In this document: piece after piece, positions 57,364 through 64,000 of the stretch
Position numbering within the stretch: position 1 is the first letter of the stretch
Layout of the letters: the number at the start of each line of letters is the position of its first letter
Assembly: GCA_018380885.1 (NCBI GenBank)
Contig: JAGZSY010000003.1
Location: 124,001-188,000, forward strand
Origin: Enterocloster asparagiformis
Lineage (GTDB): Bacteria > Bacillota > Clostridia > Lachnospirales > Lachnospiraceae
Direction: 5' to 3'
DNA length: 64,000 nucleotides
Notes under the pieces: generated by a model
What the model saw: only the letters and a program-made list of their open reading frames with translations
Database searches by the model: none
Told to the model about the DNA's origin: nothing
Made by a program: the position numbers and the translations under genes

Positions 57364-57900
57364 ATGAAGAAGATAAGAGAGATTTTAGTTGGCTTATTTA
57401 ATATCATATTTAAGGTATTGTTTGAATACTCGAAGTACGTGCTGATCGCCATTGTAGCAATTGTCAGCGCCCAGGTTGTGGCGCGCAACCTGTTTAAGGG
57501 AAGCATCATGTGGTCCCAGGAGGTGTCGCTGCTGCTGATCGTGTGGATGACGTTTCTGTCCATGGCCATCGGCTCCGAGAAGAACCTGCACATAGGGGTG
57601 GAGCTGTTCTACTCGTTTTTTCCCAAGCCGATCCAGAAGCTCTGCGACGGGATTAACAACGTAATCGTGTTAACCATAGGGGCATTTCTGGGTATATATG
57701 GGACGCGCCTGGTAATGAGCACCATGAGTTCCACGCTGGCGGCGACCAAATGGCCGGCCGGCGTTCTGTATCTGATGATTCCGGTGGGCGGCTGGTGTAT
57801 GTTTTTCTTCAAGCTGCTGGACTGCTTCGGCTGGAAAAAATACAAGAAAACCGACCTGGACGATACTGCCGAGGCGGCTGAGGAGGAGGAGACCGTATGA
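57364..57900 (+). CDS. TRAP transporter small permease, DctQ family
   Basis: Small membrane subunit of 178 residues with four predicted helices: FEYSKYVLIAIVAIVSAQVVARNLF, SQEVSLLLIVWMTFLSMAIG, LCDGINNVIVLTIGAFLGIYG and WPAGVLYLMIPVGGWCMFFFKLLD. GSIMWSQEVSLLLIVWMTFL is the family landmark. GGAGG precedes the ATG. It overlaps the DctM gene by four bases. Driven by an ion gradient, it works with the binding protein at 52239. Confidence 0.92.
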   Translation: MKKIREILVGLFNIIFKVLFEYSKYVLIAIVAIVSAQVVARNLFKGSIMWSQEVSLLLIVWMTFLSMAIGSEKNLHIGVELFYSFFPKPIQKLCDGINNVIVLTIGAFLGIYGTRLVMSTMSSTLAATKWPAGVLYLMIPVGGWCMFFFKLLDCFGWKKYKKTDLDDTAEAAEEEETV

Positions 57901-59195
57901 ATGTGAATATAGAGGCGGCTATCGCCATTTTGATGATTTCGTTTTTTGTACTGGTGATTATCCGCCTTCCGGTGACCTTTGCGCTGATCATCTCCACGGC
58001 CCTGACCATGCTGTACTGTAAGATTCCGCTGATGACCATGGTGCAGCAGATGTCCAAAGCCGTAAACTCGTTTTCACTGCTGGCAATCCCCTTTTTTATC
58101 CTGATGGGTGAGATCATGGGAGCGGGAGGCATATCGTCCCGGCTTCTGGAATTTGCCAACGTATGCGTGGGCCATCTGCGCGGGGGCCTGGCCCATGTGA
58201 ACATTCTGGCCTCCATGTTCTTCGGGGGTATCTCCGGGTCCGCGGTGGCGGACGTGTCCTCCCTGGGCACCCTGGAAATCCCCATGATGGAGAAGGCGGG
58301 CTATGACCGGCCCTTCGCGACCGCGGTCACCGTATCCAGCGCCTGCCAGGGACTGATTATCCCGCCCAGCCACAACATGGTTCTGTACTCCATGGCGGCC
58401 GGCGGTATCTCCGTGGGACGGCTGTTCTGGGCGGGGTACGCGCCCGGCATACTGCTGGGAATCTGCCTGATGATTCTCTGCTGGTTCATGTCCATCAAGC
58501 GGAATTATCCCAAGGGCGAGAGGGTGCCGCTGCGCCACGCCATCAAGGTGACAAGAGAAGCGTTCTTTGCAATTTTTGCCATGGTAATCATCGTGGGAGG
58601 CGTTTCCTGCGGCCTGTTTACGGCCACGGAGTCCGCGGCTATCGCCTGCATTTACTCCTTCCTGGTATCCATGTTCATTTACAAGGAGTTGAAATTCCAC
58701 CATATGCCCAAGGTGCTCGCCAACACGGTGAAAACCCTGGCAATGGTGTACAGCCTGATTGCGGCGGCCGGCGCGTTCAGCTGGATTCTGGCCTATCTGA
58801 GGATTCCGGCCAGAGTGACGGACCTGCTGCTGGGCATAAGCGACAATAAGTTCGTGGTCTTAATCCTGATCAACCTGATTCTGCTGTTTTTGGGCTGTAT
58901 CATGGATATGGCGCCCCTGGTGCTGATTATGACCCCCATTCTGCTTCCCGTTGTACAGAAGTTCGGCATGACGCCCATCCAGTTCGGCATCGTGCTGATG
59001 CTGAACCTGGGAATCGGCCTGTGCACGCCGCCTGTCGGCTCGTGCCTGTTCGCGGGGTGCGCCATCGGCAAGATCAGTATCGAGGAGACGACCAAGGCCC
59101 TGCTGCCAATGTACGTGGTTATGGTTGTGGCCCTGCTGCTGATCACCTTTATTCCGGCTATCACTATGACCCTTCCGAATATCGTAATGCCGTAG
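57897..59195 (+). CDS. TRAP transporter large permease, DctM family
   Basis: Channel subunit of 432 residues with about 12 helices. Landmarks are SLLAIPFFILMGEIMGAGGISSRLLEFA, ASMFFGGISGSAVADVSSLG, PPSHNMVLYSMAAGGISVGRLFWAGYAPG, and FLGCIMDMAPLVLIMTPILLPVV near the C-terminus. Translation is coupled to the DctQ gene. No second binding-protein gene is nearby, so the DctP-like protein upstream is its receptor. Confidence 0.94.
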   Translation: MNVNIEAAIAILMISFFVLVIIRLPVTFALIISTALTMLYCKIPLMTMVQQMSKAVNSFSLLAIPFFILMGEIMGAGGISSRLLEFANVCVGHLRGGLAHVNILASMFFGGISGSAVADVSSLGTLEIPMMEKAGYDRPFATAVTVSSACQGLIIPPSHNMVLYSMAAGGISVGRLFWAGYAPGILLGICLMILCWFMSIKRNYPKGERVPLRHAIKVTREAFFAIFAMVIIVGGVSCGLFTATESAAIACIYSFLVSMFIYKELKFHHMPKVLANTVKTLAMVYSLIAAAGAFSWILAYLRIPARVTDLLLGISDNKFVVLILINLILLFLGCIMDMAPLVLIMTPILLPVVQKFGMTPIQFGIVLMLNLGIGLCTPPVGSCLFAGCAIGKISIEETTKALLPMYVVMVVALLLITFIPAITMTLPNIVMP

Positions 59196-59235
59196 GCGGA
59201 CGGGTCTATCAATAACAAGTTAGGTAGGTATCAAC

Positions 59236-60009
59236 GTGGAGAGACAAAAAGTAGCCCTGGTGACAGGGGCAAGCAGAGGAATCGGGCTGGCAATTGCCAT
59301 ACAGCTGGGGCTGGACGGCTTTCAGATCGCGGCGGTTGCCACCCGTGAAGAGCAATATTACCCGGAGGCCGCGGCCAGGCTTGAAAAAGCCGGCGTGGAC
59401 TACAGATGGTTCGCCGGAAATATCGGCTCCGGGGAGGACCGGAAACGCATCGTCGGCCAGGTGGTGGCAACGTTCGGAAGGATCGACGTGCTGGTAAACA
59501 ACGCGGGGGTCGCGCCCAATGTGCGGGCGGACCTGCTGGATATGTCCGAGGAGAGCTATGACCGGGTGATGGAGATCAACGCCAAAGGGACGATGTTTAT
59601 GACCCAGGCGGTGGCCAGGCAGATGATGGCCCAGGAGAGGCAGGGAGCAAAGCGCGGGACAATCATCAACGTGTCCTCCTGCTCCTGCGAGGTGGTATCC
59701 TTAAACCGGGGTGAATACTGCATCTCAAAAGCCGGTATATCCATGGTGACGAAGCTGTTTGCCGCCCGCCTGGCCCCGGAGAGCATTCTGGTGTTCGAGG
59801 TGCGCCCCGGCGTGATCGCAACGGATATGACCAGCGCGGTGGAAGATAAATATAATCATCTCATCGAGACGGGGGTGTTCCCCATCGCCAGATGGGGAAA
59901 GCCGGAGGACGTGGCGGACGCGGTATCCGTGTTCGCCGGAGACAAGTTCCTCTACAGCACGGGAAGCTATATTGACGTGGACGGAGGATTCCACATCCGG
60001 CAGCTCTGA
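59236..60009 (+). CDS. Short-chain dehydrogenase/reductase (FabG-like), copy 2
   Basis: SDR of 257 residues: cofactor motif LVTGASRGIGLAIAI, VLVNNAGVAPNVRAD, INAKGTMFMTQAV, and catalytic Ser-Tyr-Lys in NVSSCSCEVVSLNRGEYCISKAG. The C-terminus YIDVDGGFHIRQL is typical of the family. The start is a GTG with TAGGTAGG upstream. It differs clearly from the first SDR, so two separate oxidation or reduction steps are likely. Its TGA overlaps the region leading into the second CoA-transferase. Confidence 0.9.
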   Translation: MERQKVALVTGASRGIGLAIAIQLGLDGFQIAAVATREEQYYPEAAARLEKAGVDYRWFAGNIGSGEDRKRIVGQVVATFGRIDVLVNNAGVAPNVRADLLDMSEESYDRVMEINAKGTMFMTQAVARQMMAQERQGAKRGTIINVSSCSCEVVSLNRGEYCISKAGISMVTKLFAARLAPESILVFEVRPGVIATDMTSAVEDKYNHLIETGVFPIARWGKPEDVADAVSVFAGDKFLYSTGSYIDVDGGFHIRQL

Positions 60010-60026
60010 TGATCGGAGGCATAGAT

Positions 60027-61550
60027 ATGGGTAAACGAATGAGCGCCCGTGAAGCGGCCGGTTTAATCCGGGACAATTCCTGCGTGTGGCTGGCCGGCGG
60101 CGGGGGCGGAGTCAACGATCCCTGTCATTTTCTGGGAGAGCTGGAAGCGCTCTTTCTGGAGACAGGGCATCCGGGAAATATGACCTTGTGTCACAGCGCC
60201 GGCATGGGTGACAAGCAGGGAGGCGGCGCCGACCATTTTGCCCATCCGGGGATGGTCAGAAAGGTGGTGGGAAGCCACTGGACCTGGTCGGTGCGCATGC
60301 AGGAGCTGGCGGCCAACGAGCAGATCGAGGCCTATGTGCTGCCCCAGGGCGTAATGTCCCAGATGACCAGGGACATTGCGGGCGGCAGGCCGGGCCTGAT
60401 CAGCCGCATCGGTCTGGGGACCTTTGTGGACCCGCGGGTGGAGGGCGGCTGCATGAACCTCCGCTCAAAGGAACAGCTGTCCCAGTTGATGGAGATCGAC
60501 GGAAAGGAATATCTTCTTTATAAGTCGTTTCCCATCGACGTGGCCGTGATCCGCGGGTCCACCGCCGACGAGGACGGAAATATCAGCTACGAGCAGGAGG
60601 GGATCGTGCCGGAGGCGCTGTCCGCGGCCCAGGCGGCCAAAAATTCTGGCGGCATTGTGATCGCCCAGGTCAAGCGGATGGTGGCGCGCGGCACCATAAA
60701 GCCCTTGCAGGTGAAGGTGCCGGGGGTGCTGGTGGACGCTGTGGTGGTGGACCCGCAGCAGCGCCAGTCTCTTCTCACGGATTATGATCCGTCCCTGACA
60801 GGGGAGTACCGGGTGGTGACCGAGGAGCAGACCGGCCGGATGCCCTTGACGGAGCGCAAGGTGATCGCCAGGCGCGCGGCGGATGAGCTGGGAGAAAACG
60901 ATATCTGCAACCTGGGCTTTGGCATGCCGGACGGGGTTGCGGCCGTGGTGAAGGAGGAGCGGGGAAAGCCGCCGCTTCTCTCCGTGGAGCAGGGAATCAT
61001 TGGGGGAATTCCCCAGGGCGGAAGCAATTTCGGCCTGGTCCGAAACCCGGCGGCTATTTTGGACCAGCCATACCAGTTTGACTGGTACGACGGGGGTGGC
61101 CTGGATGTGACGGTGCTCTCCTTTGCGCAATTTGACCAGCATGGAAATGTCAATGTCAGCAAGTTCGGCGGCAGGATCAACGGCGTGGGCGGTTTTGTAA
61201 ATATTTCCCAGGGAGCTAAAAAGGTCGTGTTTGTGGGAACCTTTACGGCCGGCGGATTCCGCGCCCAGGTAGATGCGGGTCTAATCAGGATTACAAGCGA
61301 GGGGAGAAGCAAAAAGCTGGTGTCCCAGGTGGAACAGATCAGCTTTAGCGGCAGCTACGCCAGGGAGAACGGCCAGAAGGTGGTGTTTGTGACGGAGCGG
61401 GCCGTATTCGAGCTGACTCCGGCAGGCGTAAAGCTGACCGAGATCGCCCCGGGCGTTGACCTGAAGCGGGATATATTGGATCAGATGGAGTTTGTGCCGG
61501 TGATGGACGGAGAGATCAGGATGATGCCGGCAAGGTATTTTGAAGCGTAA
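60027..61550 (+). CDS. Fused acyl-CoA:carboxylate CoA-transferase, copy 2
   Basis: Paralogue of the enzyme at 49045, 507 residues. Shared landmarks are LAGGGGGVNDPCHFLGELEALFLETG, ICNLGFGMPDGVAAVV and LSVEQGIIGGIPQGG with catalytic Glu321 at the identical position. The ATG is fixed by GGAGG; the ATG at 60009 contains that site. The N-terminal loops differ from copy 1 (HSAGMGDKQGGGADHF against HASGIGNKKEAGITRF), so the acid substrates probably differ. It is followed by three MaoC-fold genes. Confidence 0.9.
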   Translation: MGKRMSAREAAGLIRDNSCVWLAGGGGGVNDPCHFLGELEALFLETGHPGNMTLCHSAGMGDKQGGGADHFAHPGMVRKVVGSHWTWSVRMQELAANEQIEAYVLPQGVMSQMTRDIAGGRPGLISRIGLGTFVDPRVEGGCMNLRSKEQLSQLMEIDGKEYLLYKSFPIDVAVIRGSTADEDGNISYEQEGIVPEALSAAQAAKNSGGIVIAQVKRMVARGTIKPLQVKVPGVLVDAVVVDPQQRQSLLTDYDPSLTGEYRVVTEEQTGRMPLTERKVIARRAADELGENDICNLGFGMPDGVAAVVKEERGKPPLLSVEQGIIGGIPQGGSNFGLVRNPAAILDQPYQFDWYDGGGLDVTVLSFAQFDQHGNVNVSKFGGRINGVGGFVNISQGAKKVVFVGTFTAGGFRAQVDAGLIRITSEGRSKKLVSQVEQISFSGSYARENGQKVVFVTERAVFELTPAGVKLTEIAPGVDLKRDILDQMEFVPVMDGEIRMMPARYFEA

Positions 61551-61565
61551 AGAGGAGGGCAAGGA

Positions 61566-62003
61566 ATGAAGCAGCTGCAGCTGATAGAGGTGGAAAAGAC
61601 GGTTGAATCCATACCCATGGGACAGAAGGCGTATTTTTCCAAAACGGTGACGGAGGGGGATGTGGCGCTGTTCGCGGGGATCACGGGCGCGTTTGAGCCT
61701 CTGAGCATGAACCAGGAATTTGCCGAAAAAACGCCGTATTTAAACCGCATGGTGCAGACCATGCTGCTGGCGACCTATACCTGGCCCGTGTCCACGCAGA
61801 TCGCCTCCCCGGGCGCGGTGACCATCGCCCAGGAGTCCACATTTTTAAAGCCTGTGAGGATCGGCGATACCATCACGGCGGTGGGCGAGGTGACTCAGAA
61901 GATTATGGAGAAGAAAATCGTGATCGTCCGCACGACCTGTTACAACCAGAACGACGAGATGGTGATGGACGGATCGGTTGTGGAGTTGATGCGCGTGCAT
62001 TAG
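61566..62003 (+). CDS. MaoC-fold protein lacking the hydratase catalytic pair (copy 1 of 3)
   Basis: Hot-dog-fold protein of 145 residues in the MaoC / R-specific enoyl-CoA hydratase family. The usual catalytic Asp-x4-His (GDxNPxH) reads TGAFEPLSMN here: Ala42 and Ser47 replace the Asp and His. The rest of the fold is kept (FSKTVTEGDVALFAGITG, STFLKPVRIGDTITAVGEV). It may be a structural partner, forming a mixed dimer with one of the next two proteins, as in two-subunit hydratases. AGGAGG lies before the ATG. Confidence 0.85.
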   Translation: MKQLQLIEVEKTVESIPMGQKAYFSKTVTEGDVALFAGITGAFEPLSMNQEFAEKTPYLNRMVQTMLLATYTWPVSTQIASPGAVTIAQESTFLKPVRIGDTITAVGEVTQKIMEKKIVIVRTTCYNQNDEMVMDGSVVELMRVH

Positions 62004-62016
62004 GAGGGAGACGGCA

Positions 62017-62469
62017 ATGGCAATCATGCAGTTTGAGCAAAAGACCGTGGATACGTTAAAAATTGGCGATTTCTCGCTGTTCACCAAAACGGTGAGCGAG
62101 ACGGATATCACGCTGTTCGCCGGGATTTCCGCTGATTTCGCCCCGGTCCACATGAATGAGCAGTATGCAGAGCAGACGCGTTTTAAGGGCCGGACCGCCC
62201 ATCCCATGCTGATGGGCGCAATGGCGGGCGGGGCAATTTACCGCCTGCTGTCGCCCAGCTCCGTCTGTGTCAGGCGGGAGTTTGAGGTGATCACGCCCGT
62301 GTACGCAGGCGAGACGGTGACGATCCGGGCGGAGATCGTGTCGGTGGACCGGGAACGCAGGCAGGCCACGGTGGAGTTCGAGTGCTACAATGTGAGGGAG
62401 GAACTGGTGCTGCGGGGCAGCTCCCTGGAGGCCCTGGATTTGGTGGAAGGAGAGCAGGTGAGAGGATGA
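62017..62469 (+). CDS. MaoC-like (R)-specific enoyl-CoA hydratase/dehydratase (copy 2 of 3)
   Basis: Hot-dog-fold hydratase of 150 residues. The catalytic pair is intact: Asp40 and His45 in FAGISADFAPVHMNEQYAEQTRF, followed by AHPMLMGAMAGGAIYRLLSP and the strand PVYAGETVTIRAEIVSV. It probably adds or removes water at an enoyl-CoA with the stereochemistry opposite to the crotonase. It starts 13 bases after copy 1 and overlaps copy 3 by four bases (ATGA). Confidence 0.88.
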   Translation: MAIMQFEQKTVDTLKIGDFSLFTKTVSETDITLFAGISADFAPVHMNEQYAEQTRFKGRTAHPMLMGAMAGGAIYRLLSPSSVCVRREFEVITPVYAGETVTIRAEIVSVDRERRQATVEFECYNVREELVLRGSSLEALDLVEGEQVRG

Positions 62470-62921
62470 GTCTGGAAGGAATCGTATTAAAACAGATGGA
62501 TGATATCAAGGTGGGCGACGTGGCCTATTTTTCAAAAACAGTGACGGAAGCGGATATCATGATGTTCGCCCAGCTCTCCGGCGATTACGCCCCCCAGCAC
62601 GTCAGCGCCGAGTTCGGCAAGACCATGATGTACAAGTCCAGAATCGCCCACGGAATGCTGACCGCCGGCCTGATCTGCCCGGTGCTCACCAGGCTGTGCG
62701 GCGACGGGTCGGTGACCTATTCCCAGGAGATCAAGTTTAAATCCGCCGTGCTCCTTAACGACACGGTGACGGTCCGCGGCGAGGTGGTGGAATTGATTCC
62801 GGAGGAAAATAAAGTGAAAATCGACGTGGTTTGCCGGAAGCAGGGGACTGGCCCCCAGGACCGGCCGCTGATATTGGCTTCTTTTGTTCAGAAATTAGAG
62901 GTAACTTCGCTGGATTCATAG
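62466..62921 (+). CDS. MaoC-like (R)-specific enoyl-CoA hydratase/dehydratase (copy 3 of 3)
   Basis: Third hot-dog-fold hydratase, 151 residues. Asp40 and His45 are in FAQLSGDYAPQHVSAEFGKTMMYKSRIAHGML, matching the active-site pattern. The start ATG overlaps the stop of copy 2; a longer reading from 62382 would run over that gene. The three copies are clearly diverged, so the trio is old rather than a fresh duplication. Two active and one inactive copy invite the idea of mixed oligomers. Confidence 0.88.
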   Translation: MSLEGIVLKQMDDIKVGDVAYFSKTVTEADIMMFAQLSGDYAPQHVSAEFGKTMMYKSRIAHGMLTAGLICPVLTRLCGDGSVTYSQEIKFKSAVLLNDTVTVRGEVVELIPEENKVKIDVVCRKQGTGPQDRPLILASFVQKLEVTSLDS

Positions 62922-62946
62922 ATTCAGCAGGAAAGGAGAAATTTTC

Positions 62947-63414
62947 ATGAAAGTTGGAATTGCATGTGAATCATCGTCATTTCTGCTGAAGGAAGCGGTG
63001 AAGAGACATATCGTCAGCCTTGGATACGAGGTGGTGGATGTGGGTCAGCAGACGGAGGAGGACAACGTACTGTACTTTGAGGCCGCGGCTAACCTGGCCA
63101 GGCTGATCCAGAGCGGTGAGTGTGAGCGCGGGATCGCGATCTGCGGCACCGGCGCGGGCATCAGCATGGTATGCAACAAGTTTAAGGGCGTGTACTGCGT
63201 TGCCTGCGAGAGCGTGTTTACGGCGGAGAAAATTTCCCTGATCAACAATGCCAATGTGCTGGCCATGGGAGGACGTGTTGTCAGCTGGGATATGGGAAGC
63301 GAGATGGCGGAAAAATTCCTTGCCGGCAAGTGGTGCGAGGGCTTTGCCGAGCAGCGCAGGCTGAACAACGAGAAGGGTTACGCCGTGCTGCGGGAAATCG
63401 AAGGAGGTATGTGA
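62947..63414 (+). CDS. RpiB/LacAB-family sugar-phosphate isomerase (diverged)
   Basis: Protein of 155 residues with the RpiB fold. The catalytic cysteine is kept in IAICGTGAGISMVCNKFKGV (Cys66), as are NNANVLAMGGRVV and the C-terminal helix. The N-terminal phosphate/sugar motif, usually ADHAG, is CESSS, and the His that normally precedes NDANV is replaced (ISLINNANV). It therefore may act on a sugar or acid other than ribose-5-phosphate, or without phosphate. AGGAGAAA is upstream. It groups with the KduI/IolB-type isomerase two bases downstream. Confidence 0.85.
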   Translation: MKVGIACESSSFLLKEAVKRHIVSLGYEVVDVGQQTEEDNVLYFEAAANLARLIQSGECERGIAICGTGAGISMVCNKFKGVYCVACESVFTAEKISLINNANVLAMGGRVVSWDMGSEMAEKFLAGKWCEGFAEQRRLNNEKGYAVLREIEGGM

Positions 63415-63415
63415 T

Positions 63416-64000
63416 ATGGCCGTGCATTTATTGCCAAAGGAGACCAGGGGATACCACTCGCCGGAGAGCCTGGGCCTGGTGTACTGCTCAGCGGAGCGGG
63501 TGGAAATCGCCGGCACGGAGCTCTTAAAGAGCGGGGATGAGGAGCTGTGCCTGGTCTGCATCGCAGGGAAAGCATTTTACCAGTGCGAAGGGGAGAGCGG
63601 GGAGGCGGTGCTCTGCGACATGCTGTACGTGCCCGTCCGGTCGGAGCTCATTCTATCAGGGGACGGGGCCGTGTTTATGCGCTTTGGGGCCCCCTGCAGT
63701 GAACGGTATGAGTTTAAACATATCTCCTTCTCGGAGGTGAACGGGGACGACCGGCACAAGGTTTACGGCAAAGCGGAGAACGGGACCCTGCGGGATGTGT
63801 GGAATTTTATCGACGAAAAATTTGCTTCAGGCCGTTTCCTGACCGGCATCTGCTTCGGCCGGGACGGCGGATGGACCGCGTGGCCGCCCCACGAGCACGG
63901 GGCGGAGCGCGAGGAGGTTTACGTGTATTTTGATATGGGGGACAGCTTTGGGATTCAGTGTGTATATAATGAGCTGGATCAGGCGGAAGCCCATGTGGTG
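63416..64000 (+). CDS. KduI/IolB-family isomerase (5-deoxy-glucuronate isomerase type), cut by window end
   Basis: The first 195 codons of a bicupin isomerase. The metal-binding segment GGWTAWPPHEHGAEREEVYVYFDMGD is the landmark of the IolB branch; the N-terminal cupin half precedes it (VYCSAERVEIAG to RFGAPCSERYEF). AAGGAGGT lies seven bases before the ATG. IolB converts 5-deoxy-glucuronate in inositol breakdown and KduI acts on pectin-derived uronates; which reaction applies depends on genes beyond the edge. With the RpiB-like gene it gives the cluster a carbohydrate-acid flavour. Confidence 0.85.
   Translation, partial: MAVHLLPKETRGYHSPESLGLVYCSAERVEIAGTELLKSGDEELCLVCIAGKAFYQCEGESGEAVLCDMLYVPVRSELILSGDGAVFMRFGAPCSERYEFKHISFSEVNGDDRHKVYGKAENGTLRDVWNFIDEKFASGRFLTGICFGRDGGWTAWPPHEHGAEREEVYVYFDMGDSFGIQCVYNELDQAEAHVV

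Overview
The window looks like the chromosome of a spore-forming anaerobic Firmicute of moderate to high GC, most like a gut Lachnospiraceae (Enterocloster/Lachnoclostridium/Hungatella type). The reasons are a paired glgC-glgD, spoVG and spoVT, strong AGGAGG ribosome sites, consensus sigma-A promoters, several Dpp/Opp peptide transporters and a TRAP system. Genus assignment is inference. No rRNA, tRNA, CRISPR array, transposase or integrase was found.

Layout. (1) 1-13972 is mostly housekeeping: a metallophosphoesterase and asnS (minus), glgC-glgD-spoVG (plus), a tandem HD/HD-GYP protein, an FAD dehydrogenase (minus), a monofunctional peptidoglycan glycosyltransferase, pth and mfd. (2) 14011-21451 is an amino-acid-derivative module: a PrpR-like regulator, two small polytopic membrane proteins, an N-acyl-D-amino-acid deacylase, a PLP aminotransferase and a tryptophanase-like lyase. 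(3) 21704-35458 holds two complete peptide ABC transporter operons (order B-C-A-D-F and B-C-D-F-A) around a divergent M42 aminopeptidase/creatininase-family pair. (4) 35556-46335 is an accessory stretch: a HAD phosphatase, a type IV McrBC restriction system whose McrB carries an EVE domain plus a second reader-like domain, a GNAT-YoaP acetyltransferase, a divergently split HicA-like/HicB-like pair with a repeat-studded control region, three tiny genes, and a soluble histidine-kinase-like protein followed by a receiver protein with a HEPN-type RNxxxH motif. spoVT follows. (5) A DUF885 lipoprotein (minus), then from 48637 to the right edge a roughly 15 kb plus-strand catabolic cluster: cupin, two fused CoA-transferases, crotonase, two SDRs, TRAP transporter (P separated from QM), a fumarate-reductase-like flavoprotein, a LacI regulator, a shikimate-dehydrogenase-like enzyme, three MaoC-fold proteins, an RpiB-like isomerase and a KduI/IolB-family isomerase cut by the window end.

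How they work together. Region 2 plausibly imports and degrades N-acylated D-amino acids. Region 3 imports peptides and trims them with the M42 enzyme. Region 5 looks like import of an organic (possibly hydroaromatic or polyhydroxylated) acid, activation by CoA transfer, then hydration, dehydration and redox steps under a LacI repressor; a 16-bp LacI-type palindrome lies just downstream of its only strong promoter.

The best candidate for an undescribed system is 40419-45666. A HicB-like repressor gene, a glycine-zipper mini-protein, two more tiny ORFs, a cytosolic sensor kinase and a receiver protein with a HEPN-like motif lie head to tail with almost no gaps, next to McrBC. I read it as a possible defensive two-component system with a ribonuclease-type effector. 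The gene order and motifs are seen; the function is inferred.
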